The translations under genes and the position numbers were made by a program. Positions 1 to 10,685 of a stretch of DNA of 64,000 nt are shown here, piece by piece (position 1 is the first letter of the stretch; every line of letters begins with the position of its first letter). The stretch is from Caldicellulosiruptor diazotrophicus. Its GTDB lineage: Bacteria > Bacillota > Thermoanaerobacteria > Caldicellulosiruptorales > Caldicellulosiruptoraceae. The stretch is from NCBI RefSeq assembly GCF_017347585.1, contig NZ_AP024480.1, positions 1,014,001-1,078,000 of the forward strand. The letters run 5' to 3'. The notes under the pieces were generated by a model. That model saw only the letters and a program-made list of their open reading frames with translations. It had not been told where the DNA came from and did not search any database.

Positions 1-428
1 AAAATATACTTGGTAAAAACAAAACAATCTTGTCGCCAATAATTGAAAATGTATTGCGCACAATTAGTGCTGCTGATAGTACAGAAGTTGTTTTGAGTGG
101 AATCAAGAACATGTTTGATTTTCCAGAGTTTAGTGATGTTTTAAAGGCAAAGATATTTCTGCATATATTTGAGCAAAAGGAGATGTTAAGACAAATAATA
201 AACTCTGCAATGCATGAACATATAACCATCAGGATTGGGACAGAAAATCCCATAGAGGATTTAAAAGAGTGCAGTATTGTTCTTTCCACTTACAAAATAG
301 GTGATAATATTGCTGGTTCGATAGGCATAATTGGTCCAAAAAGGCTGAGATATTCTCAAACAGTTTCACTGATTGATTATATTTGCGATACATTATCTGA
401 TATTTTGACTAGACTTTTCACAGAATAA
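1..428 (+). CDS. hrcA: Heat-inducible transcription repressor HrcA, C-terminal part
   Basis: Only about the last 141 codons of a usually ~340-residue protein lie in the window; the frame is open from base 3. HrcA represses the class I heat-shock genes by binding CIRCE operators. The visible part is the GAF-like effector/dimer domain, with typical wording such as GSIGIIGPKRLRYSQTVSLIDYI near the C-terminus. It sits 22 bp upstream of grpE in the classical hrcA-grpE-dnaK-dnaJ order, which supports the call. The CIRCE operator would lie upstream of the missing 5' end and is not visible here. The truncation is a window edge, not a mutation. Confidence 0.93.
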   Translation, partial: NILGKNKTILSPIIENVLRTISAADSTEVVLSGIKNMFDFPEFSDVLKAKIFLHIFEQKEMLRQIINSAMHEHITIRIGTENPIEDLKECSIVLSTYKIGDNIAGSIGIIGPKRLRYSQTVSLIDYICDTLSDILTRLFTE

Positions 429-450
429 ATTAAAGAGGTGATTTGCGAAG

Positions 451-1119
451 ATGTTTGAAATGGAAAACAAAGATTTAAAGAGTGAGGATGTAAATTCTTC
501 TGAGGCTCAGATTTTAGAAGAAGCAAATTTCGGGGGAAAAAATGAAAATTCTCAAGAATCTCAAGAGGACGCAGCAAAAACACAGGAAAATGATGGGGCA
601 AATGAAAGTAGTGAAAATATTGAAGTTGAACCTCACCAAGAGGACATTGTGAAAACTTTAAAAAAGCAGCTAGAAGAGAAAGAAAGGGAGGTTGAAGAGT
701 ACAAAAGTCTATGTCAGAGAATAGCTGCTGATTTTGATAACTACAAAAAGAGAATAGCAAAAGATAAAGAGAATATGTATTATGAAGTTGTTGCTGATGT
801 TGTTGGGAAATTCCTTCCGATTGTTGACAACTTTGAAAGAGCAATTGATTCTGCAAAAAATTCAAAAGATACAAATGATGATCTTTTAAAGGGGCTTGAA
901 ATGATAAAAAAACAGATTGATGATATTTTTTCCAAACTTGGTGTTGAGCCAATTGAGGCTTTAAATAAAGAATTTGACCCGTACCTTCACAATGCAATTA
1001 TGCATGTTGAAGATGAAAGGTACGGTAAAAATGTTGTAATTGAAGAATTCCAAAAAGGTTACAAGATAAAAGATAGAGTTATTAGATATAGTCTTGTAAA
1101 GGTTGCAAATGCAAATTAA
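451..1119 (+). CDS. grpE: Nucleotide exchange factor GrpE
   Basis: GrpE releases ADP from DnaK in the cytoplasmic chaperone cycle. The 222-residue protein has an acidic low-complexity N-terminus (about residues 1-65). A long coiled coil follows (about 66-130, with the FDNYKKRIAKDKENM segment typical of the family), and then the beta-wing domain (FDPYLHNAIMHVEDER ... VIRYSLVKVA). The ATG at 451 follows a GAGGTG Shine-Dalgarno. The gene lies between hrcA and dnaK and is probably co-transcribed with them. Length and domain layout are normal for Firmicutes. Confidence 0.97.
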   Translation: MFEMENKDLKSEDVNSSEAQILEEANFGGKNENSQESQEDAAKTQENDGANESSENIEVEPHQEDIVKTLKKQLEEKEREVEEYKSLCQRIAADFDNYKKRIAKDKENMYYEVVADVVGKFLPIVDNFERAIDSAKNSKDTNDDLLKGLEMIKKQIDDIFSKLGVEPIEALNKEFDPYLHNAIMHVEDERYGKNVVIEEFQKGYKIKDRVIRYSLVKVANAN

Positions 1120-1128
1120 ATTAAGTAA

Positions 1129-2994
<1,866 letters not shown>

Positions 2995-3017
2995 AGACTA
3001 TAATGAAAACAAGGTAG

Positions 3018-3064
3018 AGGACCAAAGTCATGAAGTTTTTAAAAATGGCTTTGGTCCTTTTTAT
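3018..3064 (+). terminator. Intrinsic terminator after dnaK
   Basis: A perfect inverted repeat AGGACCAAAG / CTTTGGTCCT (3018-3027 and 3049-3058) is followed by a short T-rich stretch. It lies in the dnaK-dnaJ gap and would reduce transcription of dnaJ from the hrcA promoter. Confidence 0.75.
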
Positions 3065-3070
3065 GATTAT

Positions 3071-3099
3071 TTGTGAAATTCATGTTATTAGTATATAAT
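3071..3099 (+). promoter_or_regulatory. Sigma-A type promoter for dnaJ
   Basis: TTGTGA at 3071-3076 and TATAAT at 3094-3099 are separated by 17 bp. It lies immediately after the dnaK terminator and 37 bp before the dnaJ ATG. Together the two signals suggest that dnaJ has its own basal transcript. Confidence 0.6.
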
Positions 3100-3135
3100 A
3101 ATATTCAGTCCAGTAAAATAAGCGGGTGATGAAGA

Positions 3136-4302
3136 ATGGCACAAAAAAAAGACTATTATGAAATTTTAGGTGTTTCAAGGAATGCAACAGAGGAAGAGAT
3201 AAAAAGAGCCTACAGAAGACTTGCAAAACAATACCATCCTGATGCAAATCCAGGTAATAAAGAAGCAGAGGAAAAATTCAAAGAGATAAATGAAGCATAT
3301 GAAGTCTTGAGCGACCCTGAAAAGAGAAAGCTTTACGACCAGTTTGGCCATGCAGCGTTTGACCCGAAATATGGTGCGCAAGGCAGCGGTGGTTTTTCTG
3401 GTGGATTTGGCGGTGGGTTTGCTGACTTTGATTTTGGTAGTTTTGGCGACATTTTTGAAGACCTATTTGAAGGTTTTGATATATTTGGAACATCCAGAAG
3501 AAGAAAAGAGACACCAAAAAAAGGTGCTGATATATATGTCGATTTAGAGCTGACTCTCAAAGAGTCTGTATTTGGTTGTGAAAAAGAGATACCAATTTAC
3601 AGAACTGAAAAGTGCAGCGTTTGTGGTGGAAGTGGTGTAAGACCCGGTTCTGCACCTGTGAGATGTCAAAAGTGCGGCGGCACCGGCCAGATAAGGTCAA
3701 GACAGGCAACATTCTTTGGAGAGTTCACCACCATAAAAACCTGTGATGCATGCGGCGGAACAGGAACTATTATAACAGACCCATGCAGAGAATGTGGCGG
3801 AACAGGAAATGTAAGAAGACAGCGACGAGTAAAGATTAACATTCCGGCAGGAATTGATGATGGTCAGGTAATAACATTAAGAGGCGAGGGTGAAAGTGGC
3901 ATAAAAGGTGGACCAAACGGTGATTTGCATATTAGAATAAAAGTAGCGCCTCATCCTGTGTTCAAAAGAGTCGGGCAAGACCTCTATATTGAGGTTCCAA
4001 TAACATTTGTTAATGCAGCTTTGGGTGGAGAGATAGAAATTCCAACGCTTGATGGTAAGACAAAGGTGAGAATTGAACCAGGGACACAAAATGGTGATGA
4101 GGTCAGAATTAGAGGCAAGGGTGTTCCGAACCTGCGTTCGCGAGGAAGAGGCGACCTTATTGTAAAGTTTATAGTGGAGGTTCCAAAAAAGCTTACAGAA
4201 AAGCAGAAAGAACTTTTGAGAGAGTTTGAAAGACTTTCATCTGAAGAAGGGTATGAAAAGAGAAAACATTTTTGGGATAGAATAAGAGAAGCTTTTTCAT
4301 AA
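3136..4302 (+). CDS. dnaJ: Co-chaperone DnaJ (Hsp40)
   Basis: Stimulates DnaK ATPase and delivers clients. The 388-residue type I DnaJ has a J-domain (about 1-70) with the HPD tripeptide in [11 protein letters not shown] Gly/Phe-rich linker comes next. The zinc domain has four CxxCxGxG motifs ([32 protein letters not shown]), followed by the C-terminal client-binding domains. The ATG at 3136 is preceded by GCGGGTGATGA. It has a separate putative promoter downstream of the dnaK terminator, and prmA follows 38 bp later. Confidence 0.98.
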   Translation: MAQKKDYYEILGVSRNATEEEIKRAYRRLAKQYHPDANPGNKEAEEKFKEINEAYEVLSDPEKRKLYDQFGHAAFDPKYGAQGSGGFSGGFGGGFADFDFGSFGDIFEDLFEGFDIFGTSRRRKETPKKGADIYVDLELTLKESVFGCEKEIPIYRTEKCSVCGGSGVRPGSAPVRCQKCGGTGQIRSRQATFFGEFTTIKTCDACGGTGTIITDPCRECGGTGNVRRQRRVKINIPAGIDDGQVITLRGEGESGIKGGPNGDLHIRIKVAPHPVFKRVGQDLYIEVPITFVNAALGGEIEIPTLDGKTKVRIEPGTQNGDEVRIRGKGVPNLRSRGRGDLIVKFIVEVPKKLTEKQKELLREFERLSSEEGYEKRKHFWDRIREAFS

Positions 4303-4340
4303 AGTACTTTTGAATTTGAAAGAAGGAGAAGAAAGAACAA

Positions 4341-5255
4341 ATGAGATGGTATGAGATATCAATTAAGACTACCGAAGAGGCAGAAGATGCTATTTCAAAT
4401 ATTTTATACGAACTTGGAGCAAACGGTGTTGCCATTGAAGACAATGAGATTGTGACAAGACCAAATTTATGGGATTATATTGATGAAAATCAGTTTACAA
4501 AAAAGGATTATGCAAGAGTTTATGCTTATTTTCCTGAAAACAGCAATATTTTAGAGCTTATCCATACAATTGAGGAAAGGCTTAAAGAGGCTTCAAAATA
4601 TATTAATGTAGGAGAAGGCAAAATTAGCGTTTCTGAGATTGATGAAAAAGACTGGGCAGAAGAGTGGAAAAAGTATTATAAACCTGTTGAGATAGGCAAT
4701 ATTGCAATTGTTCCTTCATGGGAAGATTATAAAGCCGAAGACAGCAAAACAATTGTTAGGCTTGACCCTGGTATGGCATTTGGCACAGGAACTCATGAGT
4801 CAACCATTTTGTGCCTTGAGGCTATCCAGGAATATGTAAAGCCAGAGATGGATGTTCTTGATGTTGGGACAGGTTCGGGGATATTAGCAATAGCTGCAAA
4901 GAAGTTTTTGGCAAGAAGAGTTTTGGCAGTTGATATTGATGAGGTTGCTGTTAAGGTGGCAGAAGAGAACGCAAGGTTAAATGGAGTTGAGATTGAGATA
5001 AAAAAGAATGACCTTGTTGAAGGTATAGAAGAAAAGTTTGATTTGGTTGTTGCTAACATTGTTGCTGATATCATTATGAGGCTCTCAAGAGATGTAAAGA
5101 AAGTTTTGAAAGACAACGGAATTTTTATCTCTTCTGGCATTATTGAAGACAGGCTTGAATATGTTTTGAAAAGCTTTGAGAAAAATAGTCTTGAAATTGT
5201 AGAAGTGAAAAAAATGGGTACATGGTGTTTGGTTGTTAGCAAAAAAACTGCGTAG
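4341..5255 (+). CDS. prmA: Ribosomal protein L11 methyltransferase PrmA
   Basis: SAM-dependent methyltransferase that trimethylates ribosomal protein L11. The 304-residue protein has the N-terminal substrate-recognition domain (WYEISIKTTEEAEDAISNIL). The Rossmann methyltransferase domain follows, with the LDVGTGSGILAIAA glycine motif and VVANIVADII as the NPPY-like motif of this family. The family marker DPGMAFGTGTHEST precedes the SAM site. A strong AAGGAG site lies 15 bp upstream of the ATG. The dnaJ-prmA-rsmE order is widespread in Firmicutes. Confidence 0.95.
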   Translation: MRWYEISIKTTEEAEDAISNILYELGANGVAIEDNEIVTRPNLWDYIDENQFTKKDYARVYAYFPENSNILELIHTIEERLKEASKYINVGEGKISVSEIDEKDWAEEWKKYYKPVEIGNIAIVPSWEDYKAEDSKTIVRLDPGMAFGTGTHESTILCLEAIQEYVKPEMDVLDVGTGSGILAIAAKKFLARRVLAVDIDEVAVKVAEENARLNGVEIEIKKNDLVEGIEEKFDLVVANIVADIIMRLSRDVKKVLKDNGIFISSGIIEDRLEYVLKSFEKNSLEIVEVKKMGTWCLVVSKKTA

Positions 5256-5266
5256 GGTGATATTAA

Positions 5267-5998
5267 GTGCCAATCTTTTTTGTTGAAAAGCAGAACATTG
5301 AGAATGATATTGCCTACATCATAGATAAAGAAGATATAAATCATATAGTCAAGGTTTTAAGGAAAAGAGAAGGAGATAAAATAAATCTATGTGATGGCAA
5401 TTATGACTACTCATCGCGAATACTTGAAGTTTCCAAAGACAGAATAAAACTTTTGATAGAAAGCAAAACTTTGAATGACCGAGAAAGTACCAAAAACATT
5501 TTTTTATTTCAATGTATTATCAAAAACCAAAAAATGGATTTTGTTGTGCAAAAGGCAACAGAGCTTGGAGTAAAAACAATTGTACCTGTGGTGTCAAAAA
5601 GAGTGGTAATTGATATTTCAGAAAAACAGGAAAAAAAGGTCGAACGGTGGCGCAAAATTGCGCAAGAGGCCCAAAAACAGTGTCTTCGTCCTATACCACC
5701 TTCAATCGAAATGCCGATTAGAATTTCTGAGATTAAAGAGAAATATTTAGATAAGCTTGATTTTCTTTTTATTCCTCATGAGAAGGAATCAAAAACTTCA
5801 GAGTGGTGTTTATCTTCAGATTATAATAACATTGGGATTTTGATTGGACCTGAAGGTGGTTTTGAAGAAGAAGAGATAGAAGAGTTAAAAACCTTTAAAA
5901 ATGTACAAGTTATTTCGCTTGGCAAAAGAATACTCAGAAGTGAGACAGCTTCAATTGCCGCGCTTTCCATCCTAATGCATGAACTTGGAGAAATGTGA
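5267..5998 (+). CDS. rsmE: 16S rRNA m3U1498 methyltransferase RsmE
   Basis: SPOUT-fold enzyme that N3-methylates U1498 of 16S rRNA. It is 243 residues long with a GTG start at 5267, 11 bp after prmA and just behind AGGGTGAT. The N-terminal PUA-like part (MPIFFVEKQ...INHIVKVLRKREGD) is followed by the SPOUT domain. The knotted SAM loop is visible as IGPEGGFEEEEIEE and LGKRILRSETASIAALS near the C-terminus. It overlaps the leader of the downstream cysteine desulfurase gene slightly and is probably co-transcribed with it. Confidence 0.94.
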   Translation: MPIFFVEKQNIENDIAYIIDKEDINHIVKVLRKREGDKINLCDGNYDYSSRILEVSKDRIKLLIESKTLNDRESTKNIFLFQCIIKNQKMDFVVQKATELGVKTIVPVVSKRVVIDISEKQEKKVERWRKIAQEAQKQCLRPIPPSIEMPIRISEIKEKYLDKLDFLFIPHEKESKTSEWCLSSDYNNIGILIGPEGGFEEEEIEELKTFKNVQVISLGKRILRSETASIAALSILMHELGEM

Positions 5999-6014
5999 AG
6001 GGAAGTGCAAAATT

Positions 6015-7163
6015 ATGAATGTGTACTTTGACAACGCTGCAACCACAAGGCCCTTTGATGAGGTAATTGAGCAGCTTTCAAAGTTTTTGCTAGATACCTA
6101 TGGCAATCCTTCATCGCTTCACAGACTTGGTGTTGAGGCCGAAAGAAGACTGAAAGAGGCAAAAGAAATTATTGCAAAAAAACTTGGAAGTAGCAGCGAT
6201 GAGATTTATTTTACATCTGGTGGAACAGAAGCAAACAATTTAGCACTTATTGGCTGTGCATTTGCACATCAGAAAAGAGGAAAAAGGATTGTATCAACAC
6301 TTGTTGAACATCCTTCTGTTATTTCTACACTTGAGTATTTAGAAAGAAATGGATTTGAGATACAATATGTACCTGTGGATGCTGAAGGAAATTTAGATTT
6401 TGAGCAGTTTGAGAAGCTTGTAGACCAGAATACCATTCTGGTAAGTGTGATGCTTGTCAACAACGAGACAGGGCATATATTTGACGTGAAGAAACTATCT
6501 GAAATTGCGAAAAAGAAAAATCCAAATGTTATTGTTCACACAGATGCTGTTCAGGCTTTTATGAAAGAAAAGACCAATGTTAAAGAATTGAATGTCGACC
6601 TTATGTCGATAAGTGGTCATAAAATACACGCATTAAAAGGAATAGGAGCTTTGTATATTAGAAAGGGTATAAACATCCAGCCGATAATCTTTGGAGGACA
6701 GCAGCAAAAAGGTATAAGACCTGGAACGGAGAATATGCCAGGAATTTTTTCGTTTGCTAAAGCAATTGAGGTGTATGAAAAGCTAAAAGCTTCTGAACCT
6801 GATAAGCTGAGGAATATAAAACGAAGATTTATTGAAGGGCTTTTGAGCTTAGATAGCGTTGTGATAAACTCTCCTTTAGGTAAGACATCCGATGCGATAT
6901 TAAATGTGTCTTTTTTGGGCGTAAAATCTGAAGTTTTTCTTCACACACTTGAAAGTTATGGTATATTTGCATCTTCTGGGTCTGCCTGCTCGTCAAAAGG
7001 CAGAACTTACAACAAGGTTTTGCACAGCATGGGAAAAAGGATGGAAATTGCAGAAAGCAGTATACGTTTTTCGTTTTCTTACCTCAATCAAATTGGAGAG
7101 GTTGACTATGCACTTGAGTGCATTGAAAAAGCGCTACGATTTTTGAGAAAAATAAAAAAGTAA
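6015..7163 (+). CDS. Cysteine desulfurase, NifS/IscS family, partner of ThiI
   Basis: PLP enzyme that takes sulfur from cysteine as a persulfide. The 382-residue protein shows the N-terminal VYFDNAATTRPF, the PLP-lysine segment SGHKIHALKGIGALY and the catalytic cysteine loop SSGSACSSKGR. An upstream in-frame ATG (5979) lies inside rsmE; the ATG at 6015 follows GAAGGGAAG and begins the conserved fold, so it is preferred. thiI begins within about 15 bp downstream. That pairing matches the dedicated NifZ-ThiI desulfurase couple for 4-thiouridine in Bacillus; the specific role is inferred from the pairing. Confidence 0.93.
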   Translation: MNVYFDNAATTRPFDEVIEQLSKFLLDTYGNPSSLHRLGVEAERRLKEAKEIIAKKLGSSSDEIYFTSGGTEANNLALIGCAFAHQKRGKRIVSTLVEHPSVISTLEYLERNGFEIQYVPVDAEGNLDFEQFEKLVDQNTILVSVMLVNNETGHIFDVKKLSEIAKKKNPNVIVHTDAVQAFMKEKTNVKELNVDLMSISGHKIHALKGIGALYIRKGINIQPIIFGGQQQKGIRPGTENMPGIFSFAKAIEVYEKLKASEPDKLRNIKRRFIEGLLSLDSVVINSPLGKTSDAILNVSFLGVKSEVFLHTLESYGIFASSGSACSSKGRTYNKVLHSMGKRMEIAESSIRFSFSYLNQIGEVDYALECIEKALRFLRKIKK

Positions 7164-7178
7164 AGGATGGGCTCAAAA

Positions 7179-8357
7179 TTGAAAGCACTGCTGATAAGAT
7201 ACGGTGAGCTTGCGTTAAAAGGTCAAAATCGTCCTTTTTTTGAGGATACTTTGGTCAGGAATATCAAAAAAAGACTTTCTGACCTTGATTCAATTATAGT
7301 CAAAAAAGAGCAGGGCAGGATATTTGTTGAAAATTTGAGTGAGGAATATTTTGATGAAGCTATAGAAAGGCTCAAACGCGTTTTTGGAATTGTAGGAATT
7401 ACCATATGCGAGATTGCTGAAAAGAAATTAGAAGGAATAAAACAGGCTGCTGAAGTTGTTACCAAAAGTGAGCTTGAGAAGGGTAAGAAGACTTTTAAGG
7501 TGGAGACTAAACGGGCAGATAAGAAATTTGAGCTAAAGTCTCCAGATGTCTCTAAGTTAATAGGTGCGCATATCTTGAGAAAGTTTGCTAAGATGTATGG
7601 ACTTACTGTGGATGTTCACAACCCTGATTTTACTTTGAATATTGAAATAAGAGACAAAGTATATATCTATTCATCAGAAGAAAAAGGTATTGGAGGAATG
7701 CCGCTTGGCACAGGTGGCAGGGCGCACCTTCTTTTGTCTGGCGGTATAGACAGTCCTGTTGCCGGTTTTATGATTGCCAAAAGAGGTGTTGAGATAGAAG
7801 CAATTCACTTTTACAGTTTCCCTTACACCGGCGAGAAAGCAAAGGAAAAGGTAATAGACTTGTGTAAGGTTTTGGCAAAATACACAGATAAGATAAAGCT
7901 CTATATAGTTCCATTTACTGAAATTCAGCTTTCTATTTATGAAAATTGTGATGAGAGATTCTTGACAATAATAATGAGAAGGTTCATGATGAAGATTGCA
8001 CAAAAGATTGCCATGCAAAATGGTGGACTTGCTTTGATTACTGGTGAGAGCATAGGTCAGGTTGCAAGCCAGACAATGGAAAGCCTGTTTTGCGCGCAGG
8101 CAGCTGTTTCAATGCCGGTTTTCAGACCGCTCATTGGTATGGACAAGGAAGAGATAATAAGACTTGCAAAGAAGATTGGCACATATGATATCTCTATACT
8201 TCCTTATGAAGACTGCTGTACTGTGTTTGTTCCTAAACATCCAAAAACCAAACCAAAGCTTGAACAAGTTTTGGCGGAGGAAAGCAAGCTCAAGGCAGAA
8301 GAACTGATTGAAAAGGCAGTAACAAATACCGAGTGGATGGTGATTAGAGATAGGTGA
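7179..8357 (+). CDS. thiI: tRNA 4-thiouridine synthase ThiI
   Basis: ATP-dependent sulfurtransferase that makes s4U8 in tRNA and may also supply sulfur for thiamine. Domains in order are an N-terminal ferredoxin-like part, a THUMP domain (about 60-165), and a PP-loop ATPase with LLSGGIDSPVAGFM. It lacks the C-terminal rhodanese extension of E. coli ThiI, as usual for the short Firmicute form. An ATG at 7167 is in frame, but it overlaps the AAAGGATGG Shine-Dalgarno. The TTG at 7179 has good spacing and gives MKALLIRYGELALKGQNR, so it is the likelier start. The preceding desulfurase gene probably supplies the persulfide. Confidence 0.94.
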   Translation: MKALLIRYGELALKGQNRPFFEDTLVRNIKKRLSDLDSIIVKKEQGRIFVENLSEEYFDEAIERLKRVFGIVGITICEIAEKKLEGIKQAAEVVTKSELEKGKKTFKVETKRADKKFELKSPDVSKLIGAHILRKFAKMYGLTVDVHNPDFTLNIEIRDKVYIYSSEEKGIGGMPLGTGGRAHLLLSGGIDSPVAGFMIAKRGVEIEAIHFYSFPYTGEKAKEKVIDLCKVLAKYTDKIKLYIVPFTEIQLSIYENCDERFLTIIMRRFMMKIAQKIAMQNGGLALITGESIGQVASQTMESLFCAQAAVSMPVFRPLIGMDKEEIIRLAKKIGTYDISILPYEDCCTVFVPKHPKTKPKLEQVLAEESKLKAEELIEKAVTNTEWMVIRDR

Positions 8358-8379
8358 GCTTGTAAGACTTCAGAAATTT

Positions 8380-9072
8380 ATGGCACAGTGCGGTGTTGCT
8401 TCTCGGCGTAAGTGTGAAGAGATTATCCTGCAAGGCAGGGTAAAAGTAAACGGAAAGCTTGTGAACCAGCTTGGGTTCAAAGTTGATCCAGAAAAAGATG
8501 TGGTTGAAGTAGATGGAAAGAGGATAACTCTGCAGATGCAGAAGGTATATATAATGCTTAACAAACCTTTTGGAGTTATTTCTTCTGCAAAGGATGAAAA
8601 AGGAAGAAAAACAGTGGTTGATTTGGTGAAGGGCAAAATAAATGTAAGAGTATTTCCTGTGGGGAGGCTTGATTTTGACACAACTGGCTTGATTCTTCTT
8701 ACAAATGATGGCGAGTTTGCATACAAAGTCACACATCCAAAACACGATATTGAAAAGACCTATATAGCCTTAATCAGGGGCATTCCTTCTAAGGAAGAAA
8801 TAGAAAGATTTGAAAAAGGTCTTTTGATAGATGGGAAAATGACTGCACCTGCCAAATTTAAGATTTTAAAGCTTATAAATGGTAATGCTCTGGTTGAGAT
8901 AAAAATCCATGAGGGAAGGAACAGGCAGATAAGAAAAATGTGTGACCAAATTGGTCATAAGGTTTTGAAACTAAAAAGAGTTGCAATAGGCAAACTCCAG
9001 CTTGGAAAGCTAAAAGAAGGGGAGTTTGTTTTCTTAGATAGAGAAACAGCAAACAAGGTGTTTGAAAAATGA
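8380..9072 (+). CDS. rRNA pseudouridine synthase, RluB/RsuA family
   Basis: Isomerises specific uridines of 23S or 16S rRNA. An S4 RNA-binding domain (GVASRRKCEEIILQGRVKVNG) is followed by the catalytic domain with the Asp-containing motif GRLDFDTTGLILLTNDGE and a C-terminal KIHEGRNRQIRKM. The first canonical start is the ATG at 8380. The conserved S4 N-terminus (R-L-Q-K-F) is encoded just upstream (8365-8379), where there is no ATG, GTG or TTG before the stop at 8341. Translation may therefore begin at a non-standard codon such as GTA 8362, behind AGGTGA. It overlaps the thiI end and is likely translated in a coupled way. The exact target uridine is not predictable. Confidence 0.9.
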   Translation: MAQCGVASRRKCEEIILQGRVKVNGKLVNQLGFKVDPEKDVVEVDGKRITLQMQKVYIMLNKPFGVISSAKDEKGRKTVVDLVKGKINVRVFPVGRLDFDTTGLILLTNDGEFAYKVTHPKHDIEKTYIALIRGIPSKEEIERFEKGLLIDGKMTAPAKFKILKLINGNALVEIKIHEGRNRQIRKMCDQIGHKVLKLKRVAIGKLQLGKLKEGEFVFLDRETANKVFEK

Positions 9073-9102
9073 AAATTAAAAAACTGAAAGGAGAGTGCTA
9101 AA

Positions 9103-10218
9103 TTGACTGATGAGAGATTAAAACTCCTTGCAAAAAACCTTATTGAGTATTCGGTTGAATTAAAAGAAGGCGAGAACATTTTAATTGAGCTTATTGGACA
9201 GGAGATTGAACTTGCAAAAGAACTTGTAAAACTTTCATATTCAAAAGGTGCAAAACCATTTTTGTGGCTAAAACATCCTACATTGCTCAGAACTCTTCTT
9301 TTGAATGCAACAGAAGAGCAGATAGAAATGATCGCTCAAAATGAAAGAGATCTTATGGAAAAAATGGATGCATATATAGGTATTAGATCTTCACCAAATC
9401 CATTTGAACTTTCTGATGTCCCAGACGAGAAGATGAATCTGTATCAAAGAATATGGTTTCACAAAGTTCACGGAGAGGTCAGAGTTCCAAAGACGAAGTG
9501 GTGCATATTAAGATACCCCAACTATTCAATGGCACAACAGGCAAAGATGAGTTTGGAAGAGTTTGAAGATTTTTATTTTAACATTTGCAATCTTGACTAT
9601 AGCAAAATGTCAAGGGCAATGGACGCTTTGGTTGAGCTTATGCAAAAGACAGATGAGGTTCGGATAGTAGCAAAAGATACAGATTTGAGATTTTCAATAA
9701 AAGGCATGAAAGCTATCAAATGCGATGGTCACATGAACATTCCAGATGGTGAGGTATACACTGCGCCTGTCAAAGATTCTGTAAATGGTTATATAACATA
9801 CAATACACCTTCGAACTATGCAGGGTTCAAGTTTGAAAATATAAGATTTGAATTTAAAGATGGAAAGATTGTAAAGGCAACTGCTAACAATACAGAGAAG
9901 CTCAACAAGATACTGGATACCGACGAGGGTGCAAGGTATATTGGTGAATTTTCAATTGGTCTGAATCCATATATTACAAAGCCCATGGAAGACACGCTTT
10001 TTGATGAGAAGATTGCAGGAAGCATTCATTTTACACCAGGTAGCGCATACGAGGATGCTGACAATGGCAACAGATCAGCTGTGCATTGGGACATTGTACT
10101 CATTCAAACACCTGAATATGGTGGTGGGGAAATTTACTTTGATGGAAAGCTCATTAGAAAAGATGGAAGATTTGTGATAAAAGAACTTGAGGGCTTGAAC
10201 CCAGAGAACTTAAAATAG
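9103..10218 (+). CDS. M29 family (thermophilic) aminopeptidase
   Basis: Metallo-aminopeptidase of the AmpS/aminopeptidase T type that removes N-terminal residues from peptides in the cytoplasm. It is 371 residues long with a TTG start at 9103 behind GAAAGGAGAGTG. Typical M29 features include GEVYTAPVKDSVNG, the metal-binding SAVHWDIVL (His and Asp ligands) and the terminal GGGEIYFDGKLIRKDGRFV. It stands 30 bp after the pseudouridine synthase and could be the last gene of that operon. Substrate preference cannot be read from sequence. Confidence 0.9.
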   Translation: MTDERLKLLAKNLIEYSVELKEGENILIELIGQEIELAKELVKLSYSKGAKPFLWLKHPTLLRTLLLNATEEQIEMIAQNERDLMEKMDAYIGIRSSPNPFELSDVPDEKMNLYQRIWFHKVHGEVRVPKTKWCILRYPNYSMAQQAKMSLEEFEDFYFNICNLDYSKMSRAMDALVELMQKTDEVRIVAKDTDLRFSIKGMKAIKCDGHMNIPDGEVYTAPVKDSVNGYITYNTPSNYAGFKFENIRFEFKDGKIVKATANNTEKLNKILDTDEGARYIGEFSIGLNPYITKPMEDTLFDEKIAGSIHFTPGSAYEDADNGNRSAVHWDIVLIQTPEYGGGEIYFDGKLIRKDGRFVIKELEGLNPENLK

Positions 10219-10305
10219 ACTCTTTACTTGAAAAAATTTTTTCACAGTATTTGCCTTTTAAGAATATCATAGAAGTAGACATAATATATTAATTGAGGAT
10301 GAAAA

Positions 10306-10593
10306 ATGGAAAATTATCTTTCTGCTCAGCAGCTTGGGACATTTGCTGGTATTGCTATCGCTACGAATGTAATTGTCCAGTTTACAAAAAGCATTTTTAA
10401 AAAACGGTGCAAAGATTATGTAATCAGAATATACACATTTGTTATAACTTTTATTCTTTCGTTTATCTTCATACCTCATCAAAATACACCTAAGGATATT
10501 ATGCTTCTTATCATTAATTCCATACTGATTTGCATGACTTCATTTGGAAACTATGAGATTTTTAAAGACACATACAGAAACAATAAAAACTAA
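10306..10593 (+). CDS. Small membrane protein of unknown function
   Basis: A 95-residue protein with three hydrophobic segments at about residues 10-30 (LGTFAGIAIATNVIVQFT), 38-58 (YVIRIYTFVITFILSFIFI) and 65-82 (IMLLIINSILICMTSF). Positive patches (KKRCK) follow the first. The ATG at 10306 has a weak site, GAGGATG, upstream. Size and topology resemble small holin-like or phage-associated membrane proteins, but I recognise no family. It lies alone before a bidirectional terminator. Confidence 0.6.
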   Translation: MENYLSAQQLGTFAGIAIATNVIVQFTKSIFKKRCKDYVIRIYTFVITFILSFIFIPHQNTPKDIMLLIINSILICMTSFGNYEIFKDTYRNNKN

Positions 10594-10599
10594 AAATTG

Positions 10600-10661
10600 A
10601 TAAGGCTGCTCAGCAACCAAAGTTTCAATTTTTAGCACCTTGACTTGGCTGGCAGCCTTAT
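10600..10661. terminator. Bidirectional terminator between convergent genes
   Basis: Inverted repeat ATAAGGCTGC / GCAGCCTTAT (10600-10609 and 10652-10661) with a 42-base loop that contains further CCAA/TTGG pairing. It separates the plus-strand small membrane protein from argF on the minus strand. Confidence 0.6.
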
Positions 10662-10685
10662 TAGTTTCTTTGAAAACCCCCTGAT

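Noticed and set aside
1-450. CIRCE operator for the hrcA operon
   Set aside because: No TTAGCACTC-N9-GAGTGCTAA-like sequence is visible; it would lie before hrcA, outside the window.
377-997. 206-codon minus-strand frame opposite hrcA/grpE
   Set aside because: It lies antisense to a certain gene, with Leu/Phe/Gln-rich composition produced by the complement of acidic, Lys-rich grpE.
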